NCBI GenBank assembly: GCA_022457155.1 | Contig: JAJGOT010000348.1 | Span: forward strand, 1 to 64,000 | From: Cladopsammia gracilis | Lineage: Eukaryota; Cnidaria; Anthozoa; Scleractinia; Dendrophylliidae | Length of the DNA stretch: 64,000 nt | Direction of reading: 5' to 3' | Shown: positions 21,700 through 33,700 of the stretch, one piece after another | Layout: every line of letters begins with the position of its first letter | How positions within the stretch are numbered: the first letter of the stretch is position 1 | The notes under the pieces: model-generated | Seen by the model: only the letters and a program-made list of their open reading frames with translations | The model's database searches: none | What the model was told of the DNA's origin: nothing | Position numbers and translations under genes: made by a program

Positions 21700-22357
21700 A
21701 AATTCGACTACATTCAACTTCATACAGTTCAAAGGAACCTTGGATCGGTCAGGATGTATGTGTAGTAACACACAGAAAATATTAGACACGTTCGATTAAC
21801 CACCGTCCGAGCTCCAAAGCCTTCGTAAAAATATTGACCGAGCTTGATAGATGATCGTTTGATAAAAACTTAGAAGATCTGTAAACAGTCTATTGTGTTC
21901 CAGTTATTCATCGTGAACTAGGAATTATGAAGTCAATTGTAACGACCATGTTGAGTCATTAAAGACACACTGTTGGACAAATAATAAATAAAACCCCTAT
22001 CACACCAAACTCCACGACTGCTACGACCGTCCCGACAACGCCGATTCTACAATTCTTGTAAAATTGGTATGAGTCGGGGTAGAATCGTATAAAAATACCC
22101 GAATTTTGGTTTAAAAATTATACATTCCAGTTGTTACCACGACTCTCCCCTATTGTACCACGACTGAGCCCCGACAGTCCCGATCTAGCCATGTTCCAGC
22201 CAAGACAGTACCCCGATTCAGTACACGAATCTCACGACTGAGCCCCGACAGTACCACGACTACCCGTTCGTGCCACGTGCTCGCCAAGACAGAGTCACGA
22301 TCTATCCGATTGCGCCACGACAGAGCAACGTGACAGCAACGTGACTTCGCCAAGACC

Positions 22358-22365
22358 TATATATA
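22358..22365 (+). promoter_or_regulatory. TATA box of the Harbinger DNA-binding gene
   Basis: TATATATA about 30 bp upstream of the first possible transcribed base, just ahead of the coding frame. Confidence 0.45.
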
Positions 22366-22396
22366 CAGCCGATTTTCAAGAAGACCTCATTCTAGT

Positions 22397-23518
22397 GTGG
22401 GTTGTTCTACAGAGCACATCACCCTGCCTCACAAGAAGGGAACTGCAGTAAAGGCCGAGGCAAGTCCAGTCAAGGGCAAGGGCCAGGCCAAGACTAAGTC
22501 ACGTAGAAAAACACCTTCACTTTCAACAAGTGTTTCTGACCATGGTGAATCTGACCACTCTCCCGGTGATGGTGGTGATACTGGTGAACCTGGTCCTTCT
22601 CAACCTCCAAGACAGAAACGCCTGAGGGTGGCTGCGGACCTCAATGAGGAAGAGGAAGAGGCCATGGTGGAGTTTTTGACGGATCACGAGCTATTGTACA
22701 ACAAGAAGCCTCAAGATTACCGGGACGAGAATAAGAGGACTCGTTACGGAAAGATCCTCAAGGACAACAAGAAGTCTGGTTCTGGTTTGCTCCATCTTAA
22801 CCAGAGGCAGCAATGGATCTTCAACAAATTCAGCTTCCTCCACCAAATCATTGCGTTTTGTCCAAGACGAATACTGGGTAGCCTGGAGGCCAAGTCTGCT
22901 CCTGCTGCAACTACAGTGACTGGTGATGGGCGCCAGATGATGATGATGATGATGATGATGAGCGTACTTCAATGGTTTCCTCACTTGGTGATGGTGCTGC
23001 AACTGATTCCACTGCTCCTGTTACTACACCTACTCCATCATCGATCCCCTACTCCTGTGTTGCTAGATGTGAGGCCAAGAAGGGATGGTGGCAGAAAAGA
23101 GAGAGCCCATGAAGAACAGACATTGTCCAAGCTGAATGAAGCAAGAGATCAGAGTATTACGCTGCAGAGAGAATTCCTGACACTGATCAAGATCTACAAG
23201 GAGCCCACCAATGAGAGAACAACATATGTCAATTGGTGTAAGAGCGTGATGATTGACCTTGACAATAGCTTGTGGCGCAAGTTCCAACAGGAGCAAACAC
23301 AACTGATCTTCAAGTACAGTCAACTGAATGATGAGGCCAAAAGATCAGCCATGCCACCACCACAACAGCCTATGCAAGCACCAATTCCACTGCAGCAACA
23401 GTATCCATCTACATCTACACAACAGTATCCATCCCAACAGTGGCAACCACCTCCTCATCAGTGGCCAGCTGAAGTTGTTCCTGCAAGAAGTGTTTGGCAT
23501 TCGCAGGAGCAAGACTGA
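22397..23518 (+). pseudogene. Harbinger SANT/MADF-like DNA-binding protein, damaged
   Basis: 373-codon frame opening at GTG, so no ATG start is visible in this frame before Met in EEAMVEF (about residue 90); an upstream small exon is possible because TTCTACAG precedes the homology. A basic Ser/Lys-rich N-terminus leads to LNEEEEEAMVEFLTDHELLY, then RTRYGKILKDNKKSGSG and QRQQWIFNKFSFL, the Myb/SANT (MADF-like) domain of Harbinger partner proteins. The middle of that domain, normally holding a Trp-rich helix, is missing between YRDENKR and TRYGK. A GAT/ATG repeat at 22937-22961 is read as Met here, but the next frame reads Asp/Glu/Ser/Thr-rich sequence as expected, so two frame switches (near 22930 and 23050-23090) are likely. 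The C-terminus (YVNWCKSVMIDLDNSLWRKF) fits the family. An S/T/P-rich frame continues 23560-23766, probably the lost end. Confidence 0.6.
22937..22961 (+). repeat. GAT/ATG trinucleotide repeat
   Basis: Eight ATG/GAT units inside the DNA-binding protein gene. In-frame reading gives poly-Met, the neighbouring frame poly-Asp. Confidence 0.85.
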
Positions 23519-23773
23519 ATTGCAAGACAGGTCCAGCCATAGTATAGAACACTTAACCAGTGGCATTAACTACTTCATCTCCAACCACTGCAACTTTAAC
23601 TGCTACTACTCTACTTGGTCAGCTCAGCAGCACACTTCACACTCCAGACGTGAACCTCAGCTCACCCTCTCTGCCATTCGCTACTGGTGCACAGCAACCT
23701 GGTGAACAGAATGACAGTGATTTCTCCAATAAGTATTCAGCATCACCAAACAAACAGTCGTTTTGAGGTCTAA

Positions 23774-24200
23774 CAAACAGTCCTTTTAAGGACTTCCCCC
23801 AACGACCCTTTTAAGGGCCACCACATCTTCCAAAGAAAATTATGTAATCAAAAACAAACATACCAAAAGTGAAATAACAAAAACTAAAGTCCCCAAAAAA
23901 TCATATCTCTAGATAAGCCCAAGTTTGATAAAATAATATTCAACATATGATAAAGTCATATTCAACATTAAAAGAACAGTCCAACAAATTATATTCTCAT
24001 TTGATGGTTTGTTGTTTTTTGTTGGATAGACTTTATTTATTTTATTAAATTTGGGCTTGTCTATAGATATGATCTTTTTTTTGAACTTTAGATTTTGTTA
24101 TTTCACTTTTGGTTTGTTTGTTTTTGGTTAGATAATTTTCTTTGGAAGTTATGGTGGCCCTTAAAAGGGCCGTTGGGGGTAGTCCAAAAAAGGACTGTTT
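23774..24200. repeat. 427-bp inverted repeat between convergent Harbinger genes
   Basis: Left arm from AAACAGTCC (23774) and right arm to GGACTGTTT (24200) are imperfect reverse complements along nearly all their length (CAACGACCCTTTTAAGGGCC against GGCCCTTAAAAGGGCCGTTG). The small loop is around 23975-24000. It starts 8 bp after the last open frame of the plus gene and ends 6 bp before the stop of the minus gene, so it would serve as shared 3' UTR and end region. Confidence 0.8.
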
Positions 24201-24205
24201 GATTA

Positions 24206-25479
24206 TTACATCATGTCATTCTGCCATGGCACAGAACGAGCGGGTGATATGAAGTAATGCTTGAGATATTCTTGCTGCTGCTTCTCTGCAGTGGTGGCAC
24301 GTGTAGCCCCTTTGATCATCTCGATTTCATGCATCAAGCCTACTTCCCTCCAGGCACCAGGAACAATTCTGTGGTTATCATCCTCTCTGTCAAGAGCAGC
24401 ATTTTTCAAGGCTGGATAACATATCCTCATCAAATTGTGAAGACATATACAAGCATCAACCAGGAGTCTAATATTTAATGGTGCATGCATCATGGTACTC
24501 AGCAAGATCTGCCAACGTTGTGCTAGAATGCCAAAAGCATTTTCCACCACTCTACGCCCTCTTGAGATTCTGTAGTTGTAGATTCTCTTCTGGACAGTCA
24601 TGTTTCTTTGAGAATATGGCTTCATCAGATAGGTACGTAGTGCAAAGATGTCATCTCCCAGGATAAAATATGGTGTGTCGTTGTCATCATTTGGAAGCTT
24701 GTCAGCTGCTGGAAAACCAATAGAACCATCAAGGATGCACTCTTTCAATTCTGATTTATTGAAGATTTGAGAATCTGACATATGACCAAAATCGCCAGTG
24801 TCAGCCCATAAGAATTTGTAATCAGCATCAACCATGCCCAGCAGCACAATGGAAAAGAAGCCTTTGTAGTTATGGTAGAGACTGCCACTGCTGTTAGGTT
24901 TTCTGATGGCAATATGCTTCCCATCTGAGGCACCAACTGCATGGGGGACGTTCCATCTCTTCTCGAACTGTTCTGCTACAGCCTTCCATTCTTCAGAATG
25001 GAAGGCTGTAAAATGTCTTCGTCTTGGAATTCATCTACAATTGCCTGACAGACTTCTCTAGCTATCAAAGATATGGTGTTCTGTGGCACTCTGAAGTTAA
25101 ACGTCATGCTGGAGTAGTTGTCACCACTGGCCAGATGTCTCAAAGCAATTGCTGTCTTCATCTCTGCTTCTATGGCTTTCCTGTAATTGGTGTCTCTCTT
25201 GGTGACTCTTGGTCTTATTCTTTGCACCAGCTCATCAAACATCTGTGGTAGGATACGGAGGAAATTGATGAAAGAGGCAGGATATTCATGCCTCAGTTCA
25301 GGCATCAGATGGTGGAACTGGCCAAACTCTAGTCTTCTACCAACATCCAACCAAGGCCGGACCCAACATCTCCTTACTCTTGGCTTCCTCCTCTGCCTTC
25401 TCCTTTCAATTATTCCTCTTATGACTTCTGTCTCTACATCTAGATAATTCAAATGTAACATCTGATGCATGATGATCAA
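24206..25479 (-). pseudogene. Harbinger DDE transposase, one frameshift
   Basis: Reads from ATG 25479 to TAA 24206 in two frames. First part: Arg-rich RRRQRRKPRVRR, WVRPWLDVGRR, FGQFHHLMPELR and the helical region (ALRHLASGDNYSSMTFNFRV). Second part, from about 25000 on: EEWKAVAEQFEKRWNVPHAV, GASDGKH (first Asp), FLWADTGDFG (second Asp), YNYRISRGRRVVENAFGILA (Glu). All three catalytic acidic residues of the DDE nuclease are present. The frames are joined at a perfect 34-bp palindrome (24977-25010), which puts a TAG after GRL. Length is otherwise normal for HARBI1-like transposases. Confidence 0.75.
24977..25010. repeat. perfect 34-bp palindrome at the transposase frameshift
   Basis: 16-bp arms (TACAGCCTTCCATTCT and its exact reverse complement) around a 2-nt centre. 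The right-hand arm in coding sense encodes the conserved EEWKAV; the left arm replaces the residues that normally precede it. Confidence 0.85.
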
Positions 25480-25583
25480 CTCAATATTGTTTCATTGAAG
25501 AGAGACATGATGAGTGGTGAGTGGTGAGCTGTGTACTGCTTGCTGTCGTATCTGCAAATGATGACCATATACAAAAACTTGAC

Positions 25584-25590
25584 TTTTATA
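25584..25590 (-). promoter_or_regulatory. TATA box of the Harbinger transposase gene
   Basis: TATAAAA on the minus strand about 105 bp upstream of the transposase ATG. Confidence 0.45.
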
Positions 25591-25799
25591 CCATTTGTAG
25601 GTAAATCTTTTTATAAAACCTGGTGATGTCGTGGCTATAACGTGTATGTCGTGGCTATATCTTGTCTCTTGCGTGGCCCGAACGTGTGAGTCGTGGTAAA
25701 GCGCGCGTTTTCTATGGTATTTCTGTTGAACAGAATACACAAGTAAACGTGGATCTATTGCTATGCATTTAATTTAATCCACTCCATACGAGATATTTT

Positions 25800-26300
25800 T
25801 CAATATGTGTAATATAATATGTCAAACACGAGGAAGAGTGTTTCATCAGGCTTTCTCAAACGCATTAATAATAATGAAGACAATACAAAGGAAATTAATG
25901 TTTAATGAGTGTTTGGAAATCAGTTGAAACACTCCTCATTTTTGCATCCTTAATTTCTCCTTCTAAAATCATTTTGTTTGAAAAGTAATATCAAACATTC
26001 GACATAGTATTTCATCAGATTTCCAAACACCTTGACGTGGGTTAAAAAAACTCGGCTGCGCCTCGTTTTTCAACCCACTTTGCGGTGTTTGGCACTGTCT
26101 CATGTTTGATATATTACATCAAAACATCGAGAAGCAGGCACATCCCAGATTTTTTAACCGACTTCGAAGTGTTTGGATACGTGATGAAACAGCTTTGGAG
26201 TGTTTGATATAGCTTATCACACACTCCAAAGAGTGTTTGATATAGCTTATGAAACACTCTTTGGAGTGTGTGATATAGCTTATCAAACTGATCATTGAAT
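25800..26300. repeat. GTGTTTGATATAGC repeat cluster
   Basis: Three close copies of GTTTGATATAGCTTAT-like units at 26199-26286, alternating in sense with ACACTCCAAA pieces so that segments are self-complementary. Looser relatives (GTGTTTCATCA, TCAAACAC) extend left to about 25800. Confidence 0.6.
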
Positions 26301-26398
26301 TAGGAATAAAATCGCCGAAATATATGCTAATTAAGATCGGGTGTCCAAACCACTGTCACGCTTCTGATTTTCTTTGTTCGAATGTGACGAATTATTCA

Positions 26399-26477
26399 GA
26401 AGTTGTTGCACCTTTTGGATAAGAGGGGGTGTTACCAGAAGTTGCAGTACCTTTTGGATAAGAGGGGGATGTTACCA
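26399..26477 (+). repeat. tandem duplication of about 40 bp
   Basis: Two units sharing CCTTTTGGATAAGAGGGGG and GTTACCA, at 26399-26436 and 26437-26477. Confidence 0.8.
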
Positions 26478-27187
26478 GGCGTACAAAAGATCTCTTCAAA
26501 CTTGAGCAGTACGTTTGAGGAACAACTTGTAATGGCTACAATTTTTTACTGTTTTTTTCACTCACGAAAAATGCGTTTTTAACAAACTCATTTTAGTAAG
26601 GGGTTATGATATAAAACGTACGTGCATTTTCCTTGTAGCCAAAGAAAAATGAATAAAAAAAGGAAAACAATTTATTCTTTGCTTGAATGTTTCTATTTTT
26701 CTTATTTCTGTTCAGTTTATATTATGTTTTTGGCTTCTTTTGCTTTATTTAACTACTATATTGATTTACACTTGCTGTAGTGAAGCCCACTTGCATCCAT
26801 GAATGTACTTTCAATGACGATCCTATATGGCGGGAGGAGGGGGAAGGAGGGAGAGGGAGGTGTCAGCTGTAGGGCTCGGATTCTTCCTATTTTTTCAACG
26901 AAAAATAGACACCAAAGGACTAGCATTTATCTATTTTTCCAGACCCCTCCCATTTACTATATGTCTTAGTATAATCACGTTTTACGTTCTGCCACGACTA
27001 TATACGACTTCTCCCTCTCAGATGGCTAGTATTCAGTAATACATTAAATTACGCCAGGTAACTGTGTCGTTTCAGTCGTAAGTGCATCAAATCTAGACCG
27101 ATAATGGAGGTTCAGAGGCGAACATATAAAGCGCAGAAAATAATCGCTGTAACATGCATCAATGACTGAGAGCCATCTTACTTCACA

Positions 27188-27656
27188 TAATAGAACGTTT
27201 GCCCGTAAGCCGGTTTTAATATGACAATGAGTTCAGTAACATGCTAATGAGCTTTTAACATTCTTATGCGGCGACTTCTTTTAAACTGAAGGGAGCTTAA
27301 ACAACAACGACGGCAACACCAAGGAAAACGTCACTTGAAAAAGGAATTTTTGCTATTTTAAACTACTTTGCAGTTGTTCCAAGTTGTTTAGTTTGTCTAA
27401 CGTGACTGGATTATGCCGGATCTTAATTTGTAGGGGCGGCTTTCAAGTTCGTGTGTTCTCCACAAAACCTATAATTTGATTATTTGACGTTGTTGTTTTG
27501 CATGGGACGGCAAAGAAATGTACCAAAATGTTAAATGCACGTGCAGAGGCATTGTTTTCGCTCATTAAACCTACATGCGGGGGGTATAAAAGTTCATTAG
27601 CATGTTACTGAACCTATTATCATATTAAAACCGGCTTACGGGCAAACGTTCTATTA
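27188..27656. mobile_element. 469-bp MITE with long inverted ends
   Basis: About 68-bp imperfect terminal inverted repeats: TAATAGAACGTTTGCCCGTA at 27188 and the reverse complement ending at 27656. Interior non-coding. TA/TAA at the tips makes the duplication ambiguous. Confidence 0.75.
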
Positions 27657-27867
27657 ATAAAAGAGAAGGGGGGACAATGTTCCTGGCTGAGGTGCAGCAA
27701 CGGCCATCAGAGCCCATACTGCATTTGGGTTCGTTAGACATCTCTTCACTGCAGTTCAAAGCCTGTGAAATCCAATACAAGGCTGATATTATTTATTGAA
27801 AGAAAGCTACGATTGTGATTGTTACTTTGCCTGTGAACAAATAATTTCTTAGAATGTAACTAAAAAG

Positions 27868-27919
27868 ACCTCCCGCTCTACAGACTGGCGCCCAACTAAC
27901 TGAGCTAACCAGGAGGCGG
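27868..27919 (-). repeat. tRNA-derived SINE fragment
   Basis: On the minus strand a tRNA-like start with an A-box (GGTTAGCTCAGTTAGT) and an anticodon-arm-like part (GCGCCAGTCTGTAGAGC) is visible, but the T-arm and 3' acceptor half are absent. Confidence 0.4.
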
Positions 27920-28079
27920 TACTTTGACTTTAGGTTGAAATTAAACTGTATTTCTTTCTTACTCTTTTCAGACAAAAAGCAAAACTGAATATTGGCGCGG
28001 CCTATAGGAAACCAACAAGAGAAAATTCGCAACAATGCAAAATCCTCAAATATCTTCCTAAAATACGGCAAATGTCATA

Positions 28080-30250
28080 AAGGCAATCAACAACATAAAG
28101 GCAATGTGCATGGCTCAAAAGTATGAAAATGCTAACGTATGAATAAGTAGGAAGTGTAACAATTTAGTGCAGGAGAGCCACTGGCATGTCTCATCGTTTT
28201 GGCCAGAAACGTTTACGCATGCACACAAACAAATTACAATGTATACAAGTGAGTAGTAACATCCATGAGCAGCTGTTTCGTCCTTGTTATGTCTCGTCTC
28301 ATAAGCGTGGCATAGCCAACACTCAAGAAGGTTACTTCAAACTTAGCTGAGGTCGATGACTTCGATGAGACCGTTAGGCCATACAGATGAGTCGTAACTG
28401 GGATGAAATAGCAGTCAATGGCTGTCACTCCGCGGGTAATTTGGTTTTGCGCATGTGTAAGGTATTTGCCATACGGCGGAGATGTATTTTCCCAAGAAGT
28501 GTAGTTTGGTGACCATCTCCGCTTCCTTTTGCATTTTAATATACAGTCTGACAATGATTGTCATACTGTAGAATGTTTAACGTACGGGCAAGATAGAACA
28601 AGCTAAGTTTGTTGTTACTCTCGTCATTTCGCACTGGTCTTCATGTTGATTATAAACAGTTGAGAAAATTCTTCAGTATTTGCCAAACCATAGAGGCGAT
28701 TGGTTTATATACAGGGCAACATTTTGTGGTCATGTGGCCTTGGCGAGCGCGCCTTCGAAGCCGCACCCTTTACCAACTTCGGCGCCTAAAAAGCCTAAGT
28801 TATTTTTGTGGTCATTCCCTCCATGTTGTGCTGGTCTTCATATCCAGACGGAAACTGACTGACAAACTGTAGGTTGTTCATCTGAGATGTTTGAAACAGA
28901 GTTGGCGAATACGTAAAACGTATGCTCGTATGAGCGTATGTACTTATGTGAATAAAGGATAAAACTACACGCAACTTTCATTCAAGACAATTTAAATGGG
29001 ATTTAGAAAGGAACAGGAATATTATTATATTGGAAATAAGATAAGTGGGCTAAAATTACAAGTATAACCTTAACCTTTCTTTATGGTCGTCCTAAACATT
29101 TATATAAGCACATCACAGTTCCTTAACATCAATTATTTACACAAATTAACTGAAACAACGCTTCTTTATCACAGTTTATTTTCTTACCAGCCAAAAAGCC
29201 CTTACGAAGTTGTATAAGCCCAGGGCTTGTAACCGGCAGTTTACGGTATGTATTACAGAACACAAAAACAGTTGTTTAAAGACTGGATGTTAATTTAAAG
29301 TTTCAAACGCAAATATATCCACTTTTGGCGAATATTATAAGAATTACAGTTTTATTATAAAAATAGAGTAATAAGCTGCCTATTTTTCTTGGTTCATTTA
29401 CCTCGACTGTTAGAATTACAAATCGCCTCAGCGCACTCAGAAACAGCACTTTTCAGCAAGTTAAAAAAAAAACAATAGTTCAATTAACTGAACCTGTATT
29501 CAATTATGTGAAATGTTTACACTGCATGCTAATTCTTAATATTTACACGTAATTAAATTAATTTTTTTCACTCAGTCCAGCGAACAAAATGTATCGTTTT
29601 CTTTCCTGCGCTAAAAGAAGAATATTTGCCATACAAGTAATACTCAAAAGCTTATAATGATATCAATACTATTTCTCGCCATTTAACGTTTCGTTTATCA
29701 GTATGGCTCTGAAAATAGTTCTAAATTTTTTTGAGAACAGTTTGTTACGTAGCAGTTCATGTGAATCCACATGGATTTTTTGTCGAATTAAACTGATTTT
29801 ACTGCCGCAATCGCAATGCACCACTGTACTGGATCCTCCTCATTTTCCTGCCTAAAGACCTACGACAAAATAAGGCTGTAAGCACCAATTTGATACCTGA
29901 GCACTGATTGGACTGATTGGACTGATATCTGCTAATCGAGCATTTACAGCTGATCAGTTGTATATGAAGGCCTCTCTGCAGGTAAGTTAGCGCTACATGT
30001 TAATATATTATTTTTTTTACAAATTGTTTATTTTGTAACAAAATTGTTAAGTTCATACTGGACGTTCTTTTTTTATTTAATTGTTGCTCGTTTAATAAGT
30101 CTACTTATTTATTTTCTTTGTTTGTTGAGTTTTCTTTCATTCATTCATTCGTTCATACATTCATTTATTCTTTCTTAATTTCTTTCTTTCTTCCTTTATT
30201 TCATTGACTGATTGATTGATTGATTGATTTTCTTTCTTCCTCCCTTTTTT
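28080..30250. other. intergenic stretch downstream of GPCR gene A
   Basis: No supported gene. Short chance ORFs on both strands lack family features. Direct GACTGATTG units lie near 29908-29925 and 30205-30228. Confidence 0.4.
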
Positions 30251-30257
30251 TTTCTTT

Positions 30258-30260
30258 TTT

Positions 30261-30335
<75 letters not shown>
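30258..30335 (+). repeat. CTTT microsatellite
   Basis: About 18 tandem CTTT units, creating long artefact ORFs of Phe/Leu/Ser on one strand and Lys/Glu/Arg on the other. Confidence 0.95.
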
Positions 30336-30539
30336 CGTTTGCTTGCTTTCTTTCAAAACAGTAGTCACTTTTATGCGAAGGCCCACAAACAAGAGAAAAC
30401 TGATCCGGACCCCATTTCCACCTTTCGCCACAAGCTTATCAAATATCAAACAATAACACGGACAGATTCCTTTGCAACATTATATAAAGCTGTGAGTAAG
30501 AAATCACTTTAAAGCATACAGTTTTGTTCTTTACTCACG

Positions 30540-30777
30540 CTAAACATCTGAAGTGCAATGAGAAACAACAGTATGATGTTTCATACGATCGTTACAAGAA
30601 GACTGTGTGTACATTGACCTTGATGTTTTGGCTTCTTTACCCCAGATTCTGCAGCAGGGCACCAGGCGATAAAATCCTTTGCGGAACTGCTCACTTAGAA
30701 AACCATACAACACAGGATTCACTGCACTGTTTGAATACACCAACACATGACAGTAGGACAGCAAGAGCCATATACCC
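30540..30777 (-). CDS. GPCR A exon 4 (TM7 and C-tail)
   Basis: Acceptor CTCCAAG; the first G completes AAG (Lys). Encodes LLSYCHVLVYSNSAVNPVLY and a 54-residue tail rich in Ser, Arg and Cys. Confidence 0.8.
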
Positions 30778-33700
30778 CTTGGAGTGAAACAAGAATAAAT
30801 TAACAAATTGACGTCAGTTTTTTTATGCGTTTGTCCTCTTATTGATGATAAATTTCGTCATAACATTGTCAAAGTGCTGTGGATCTAGGAGCCACAGGCG
30901 AGTGAATCCACCAAAACTCCAAAACTGATATTGAAACGAAGGAAGGAAATGCAAGATGCGATCGCCATAAAACCAGAATTTCATCGCCATAATTTGGAGA
31001 AACACGGGCTCGTAAATTAAAAGTTTGAGTGGAGTAAGTCAGAAACACATAGAAAAATTGGAATTTTGAAACTAACCTTTATTCCGGTTAAAATTGTTCT
31101 CAAATAATCCGTTGAAACACGGTTCAGTTCACTTCCGGTAAAGCTTATATCAGCGACAGCACTATAATCCTGCTCACCGCCAATATTCAGGTCTGGATTC
31201 TCAACAAACATCTTGAACTTTCCGCTTTAAGGTTTTGTTTTAGTTTCTTGAGGTTCATCTCATCAATTTTGGACGATTTTCTGATTGAATAATTCTGGAT
31301 TTGTGAAAGAATTCTCGTCACGAAAAACGCAGAGCTGAAAAGTTTGGAAAAACTTTCGCTGATGGCGTGAGTTTTATCGTTTTATCCGTCTGTACTCTTA
31401 TTAATATTGTATTGTATTATATTGTATTGATAATAAAAATTAGCCAATCAGCGCGCGAGAATTCGCACAGCTATTGAAAAAGGGTCTTTCAGCTTTCAAA
31501 ATGGCGGCCGGCGTAGAACCTCTGGACAAGGCTGTCAACATACTCCAATAATCGTGGAGTATTCTGTCACGTGACTAAATACTCCAATAATCGTGGAGTA
31601 TTCTGTCACGTGACTAAATACTCCAAGAATCGTGGAGTGTTCTGTCACGTGACTAAATACTCCGGAAATTGACAGCGGTGTATTACTCATTTATTTTAGC
31701 TCTGTACGTGTACATTGTGCGACCGTAATAGGTTTTGATTGACGATCCATTTTGCTCTGATATTTAGCATATTTTGCCTTTAAACCAATCGAAAGCACTA
31801 TACAGAACTGGGCATCACTAGGTGTAAGTCAAAGTATGGAATTCCATAGACTTTGAACATCATATATCCGTAATATTTCAATGTGACGATTACAGCAGGT
31901 CGTTTACATTGTATACTTCAGGATTTCGTCATGGCGGAAATTAACTAGAGTTATATTGGAAAATAATTGGAAGTGACGACCAATAAAATAACAGCTGAAA
32001 GAGAATAACAACTTTAAAAATGGACAGGCGCATGAAAAGCTAAAAAAATAAGTTGTGCTTACTTGTATGTGCTCCCATCTCCAAATTCGTACCATAGAAA
32101 CGTAGAGTGGTAGGGCAAAAAACACAGGAAGTAGAAAACCACTACCACAATGAGCATCCGAATCACTTTTCCTTTGGCTTTGGCCGTTCTAAATCCCTCG
32201 CTGTCAGACGTTTCTCTTGCCGCCTTATTGAGCTTTAGTACAACGATCGTATACAACACTGCGATCATGGGCAGTGGTATGGCGTACGTTAGACAAAATG
32301 ACAACACGGTGTATATGTCTCTGAACGTTTCCCTCGGCCAACCGCTCTCCAAGCACAATATGTCACCTTCACTATCCTTCAACTGCATTACAGCGAAAAT
32401 AGGAAGACCAACTAGAATTGCAATCAGCCACACCACAGCGATAACGAAACGGACCTGGTATATTGAGATGCGTGGTTCCCATGGATACGCTATAGCTCGG
32501 TAACGTTCTGAAAGACGAAACAAATAAGACGCTTACAAAACGTTTAACGATACGTCCACTGTTATAACAAATTGAACAATATTCTAAGTGTGCAAAAAAT
32601 TGGATGCTCTTTTCGCTTTTTAAATTTTTATGACGTGATATATTTGCCTCCGTTAGTAATCAACGTTCCATGTATGCAACGATTGGCAACAATATGATGT
32701 CATAAATGGCGACGCGCGGGAAATTTGAAAGCGAAATAGGTGATCTTCATATCAAGTCTTTCTGTACACTACACTGTTCTTGTCAGTTATCATTAAATAA
32801 TGGAAATTTAGACTTTTTGCCATTAATTTAGAAATTGTTTCAGGGTGTGTAGCTTCAAAGTTGCAACATCTATAAATGGCGCTATGTTTTCCAATTAAAT
32901 GTGGCTTGCCAATCTTTGTTAGAGATGTTGGATTCACACCAAAATAGAAAAAGTGTCACGCCAAAATCAAAAAAGTCTCAGCAAAATAAAAAGTGTCACG
33001 CCAAAAGAAAAAATTATCACAGCAAAATAAATCAAAGGGCTCTTAAAGCCATCTCGTTAATGCGAGAGAATGTAAGGTTAATAAACAACAACAACAACAA
33101 CAACAACAAGAATTGGAAAAGTTGGGTGCCTTTGATAGGTAAATGTAGTAAAGACGTGATAGGTAATATGTGTAAAGCTGCTAAATGGTTTATTGAAGTT
33201 GAAAGATTGAAAATACCTGTAGGTCTAATCGTAGAGTTAGACATTGCAGTCATAGAGGACTTAAGGGCTCTTTTACGAGCCACCAAATCAATAAAAGTCA
33301 TGAGCAACAAAATAATCACGAGTATGAATGTAAATAATTTTCATGTTAATTTAGCGTATTTGTTCAAAATAGTCTTCATTTTACAGCTGAGGGGAAACTT
33401 CAACTTGATTATATTAAGCGAATGAGCCGAGGCCAATTTGGTTGCTACGGGGGGAAATTATGAGGAGGGATGGGGGTGGCAAAACTACTTAGATTCAATC
33501 TATCTTTAGAGAGCCCTTTTACTTAGTTAATTTTCTTTGTTTTGTATCAGTCACAGTATTTTAGAAGCAATGACTTGTATGGCATTACAATGGCGATTTT
33601 CTTATCAATCGAAATTTGGGAAAGATGTTCGAAGGTTAAAAAATATTTACTATCTTTATTTATTGATATTTAAACAAAACTAAAACATATTGCAACGATT

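Larger units (their letters stand above)
22005..25740. mobile_element. decayed two-gene PIF/Harbinger transposon
   Basis: Convergent genes (DNA-binding protein +, DDE transposase -) between flanks dense in CCACGAC motifs. These point one way at 22005-22345 and the opposite way (GTCGTGG) at 25620-25700, as subterminal transposase-binding arrays would. True terminal repeats and target duplication were not located, so boundaries are approximate. Both genes are broken. Confidence 0.7.

Noticed and set aside
22691..23002. Minus-strand frame with poly-His
   Set aside because: Shadow of the GAT repeat in the Harbinger gene.
29966..29984. ATG followed by five codons and a strong donor (CAG/GTAAGT)
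   Set aside because: Could be a first exon, but no downstream exon or promoter could be linked.
30220..30456. 78-82 codon frames on both strands over the CTTT run
   Set aside because: Produced by the microsatellite; no protein features.
32901..33425. 174-codon plus-strand frame with poly-Asn
   Set aside because: Crosses a degenerate repeat and an AAC microsatellite; no recognised domain, and the reverse strand is equally open.
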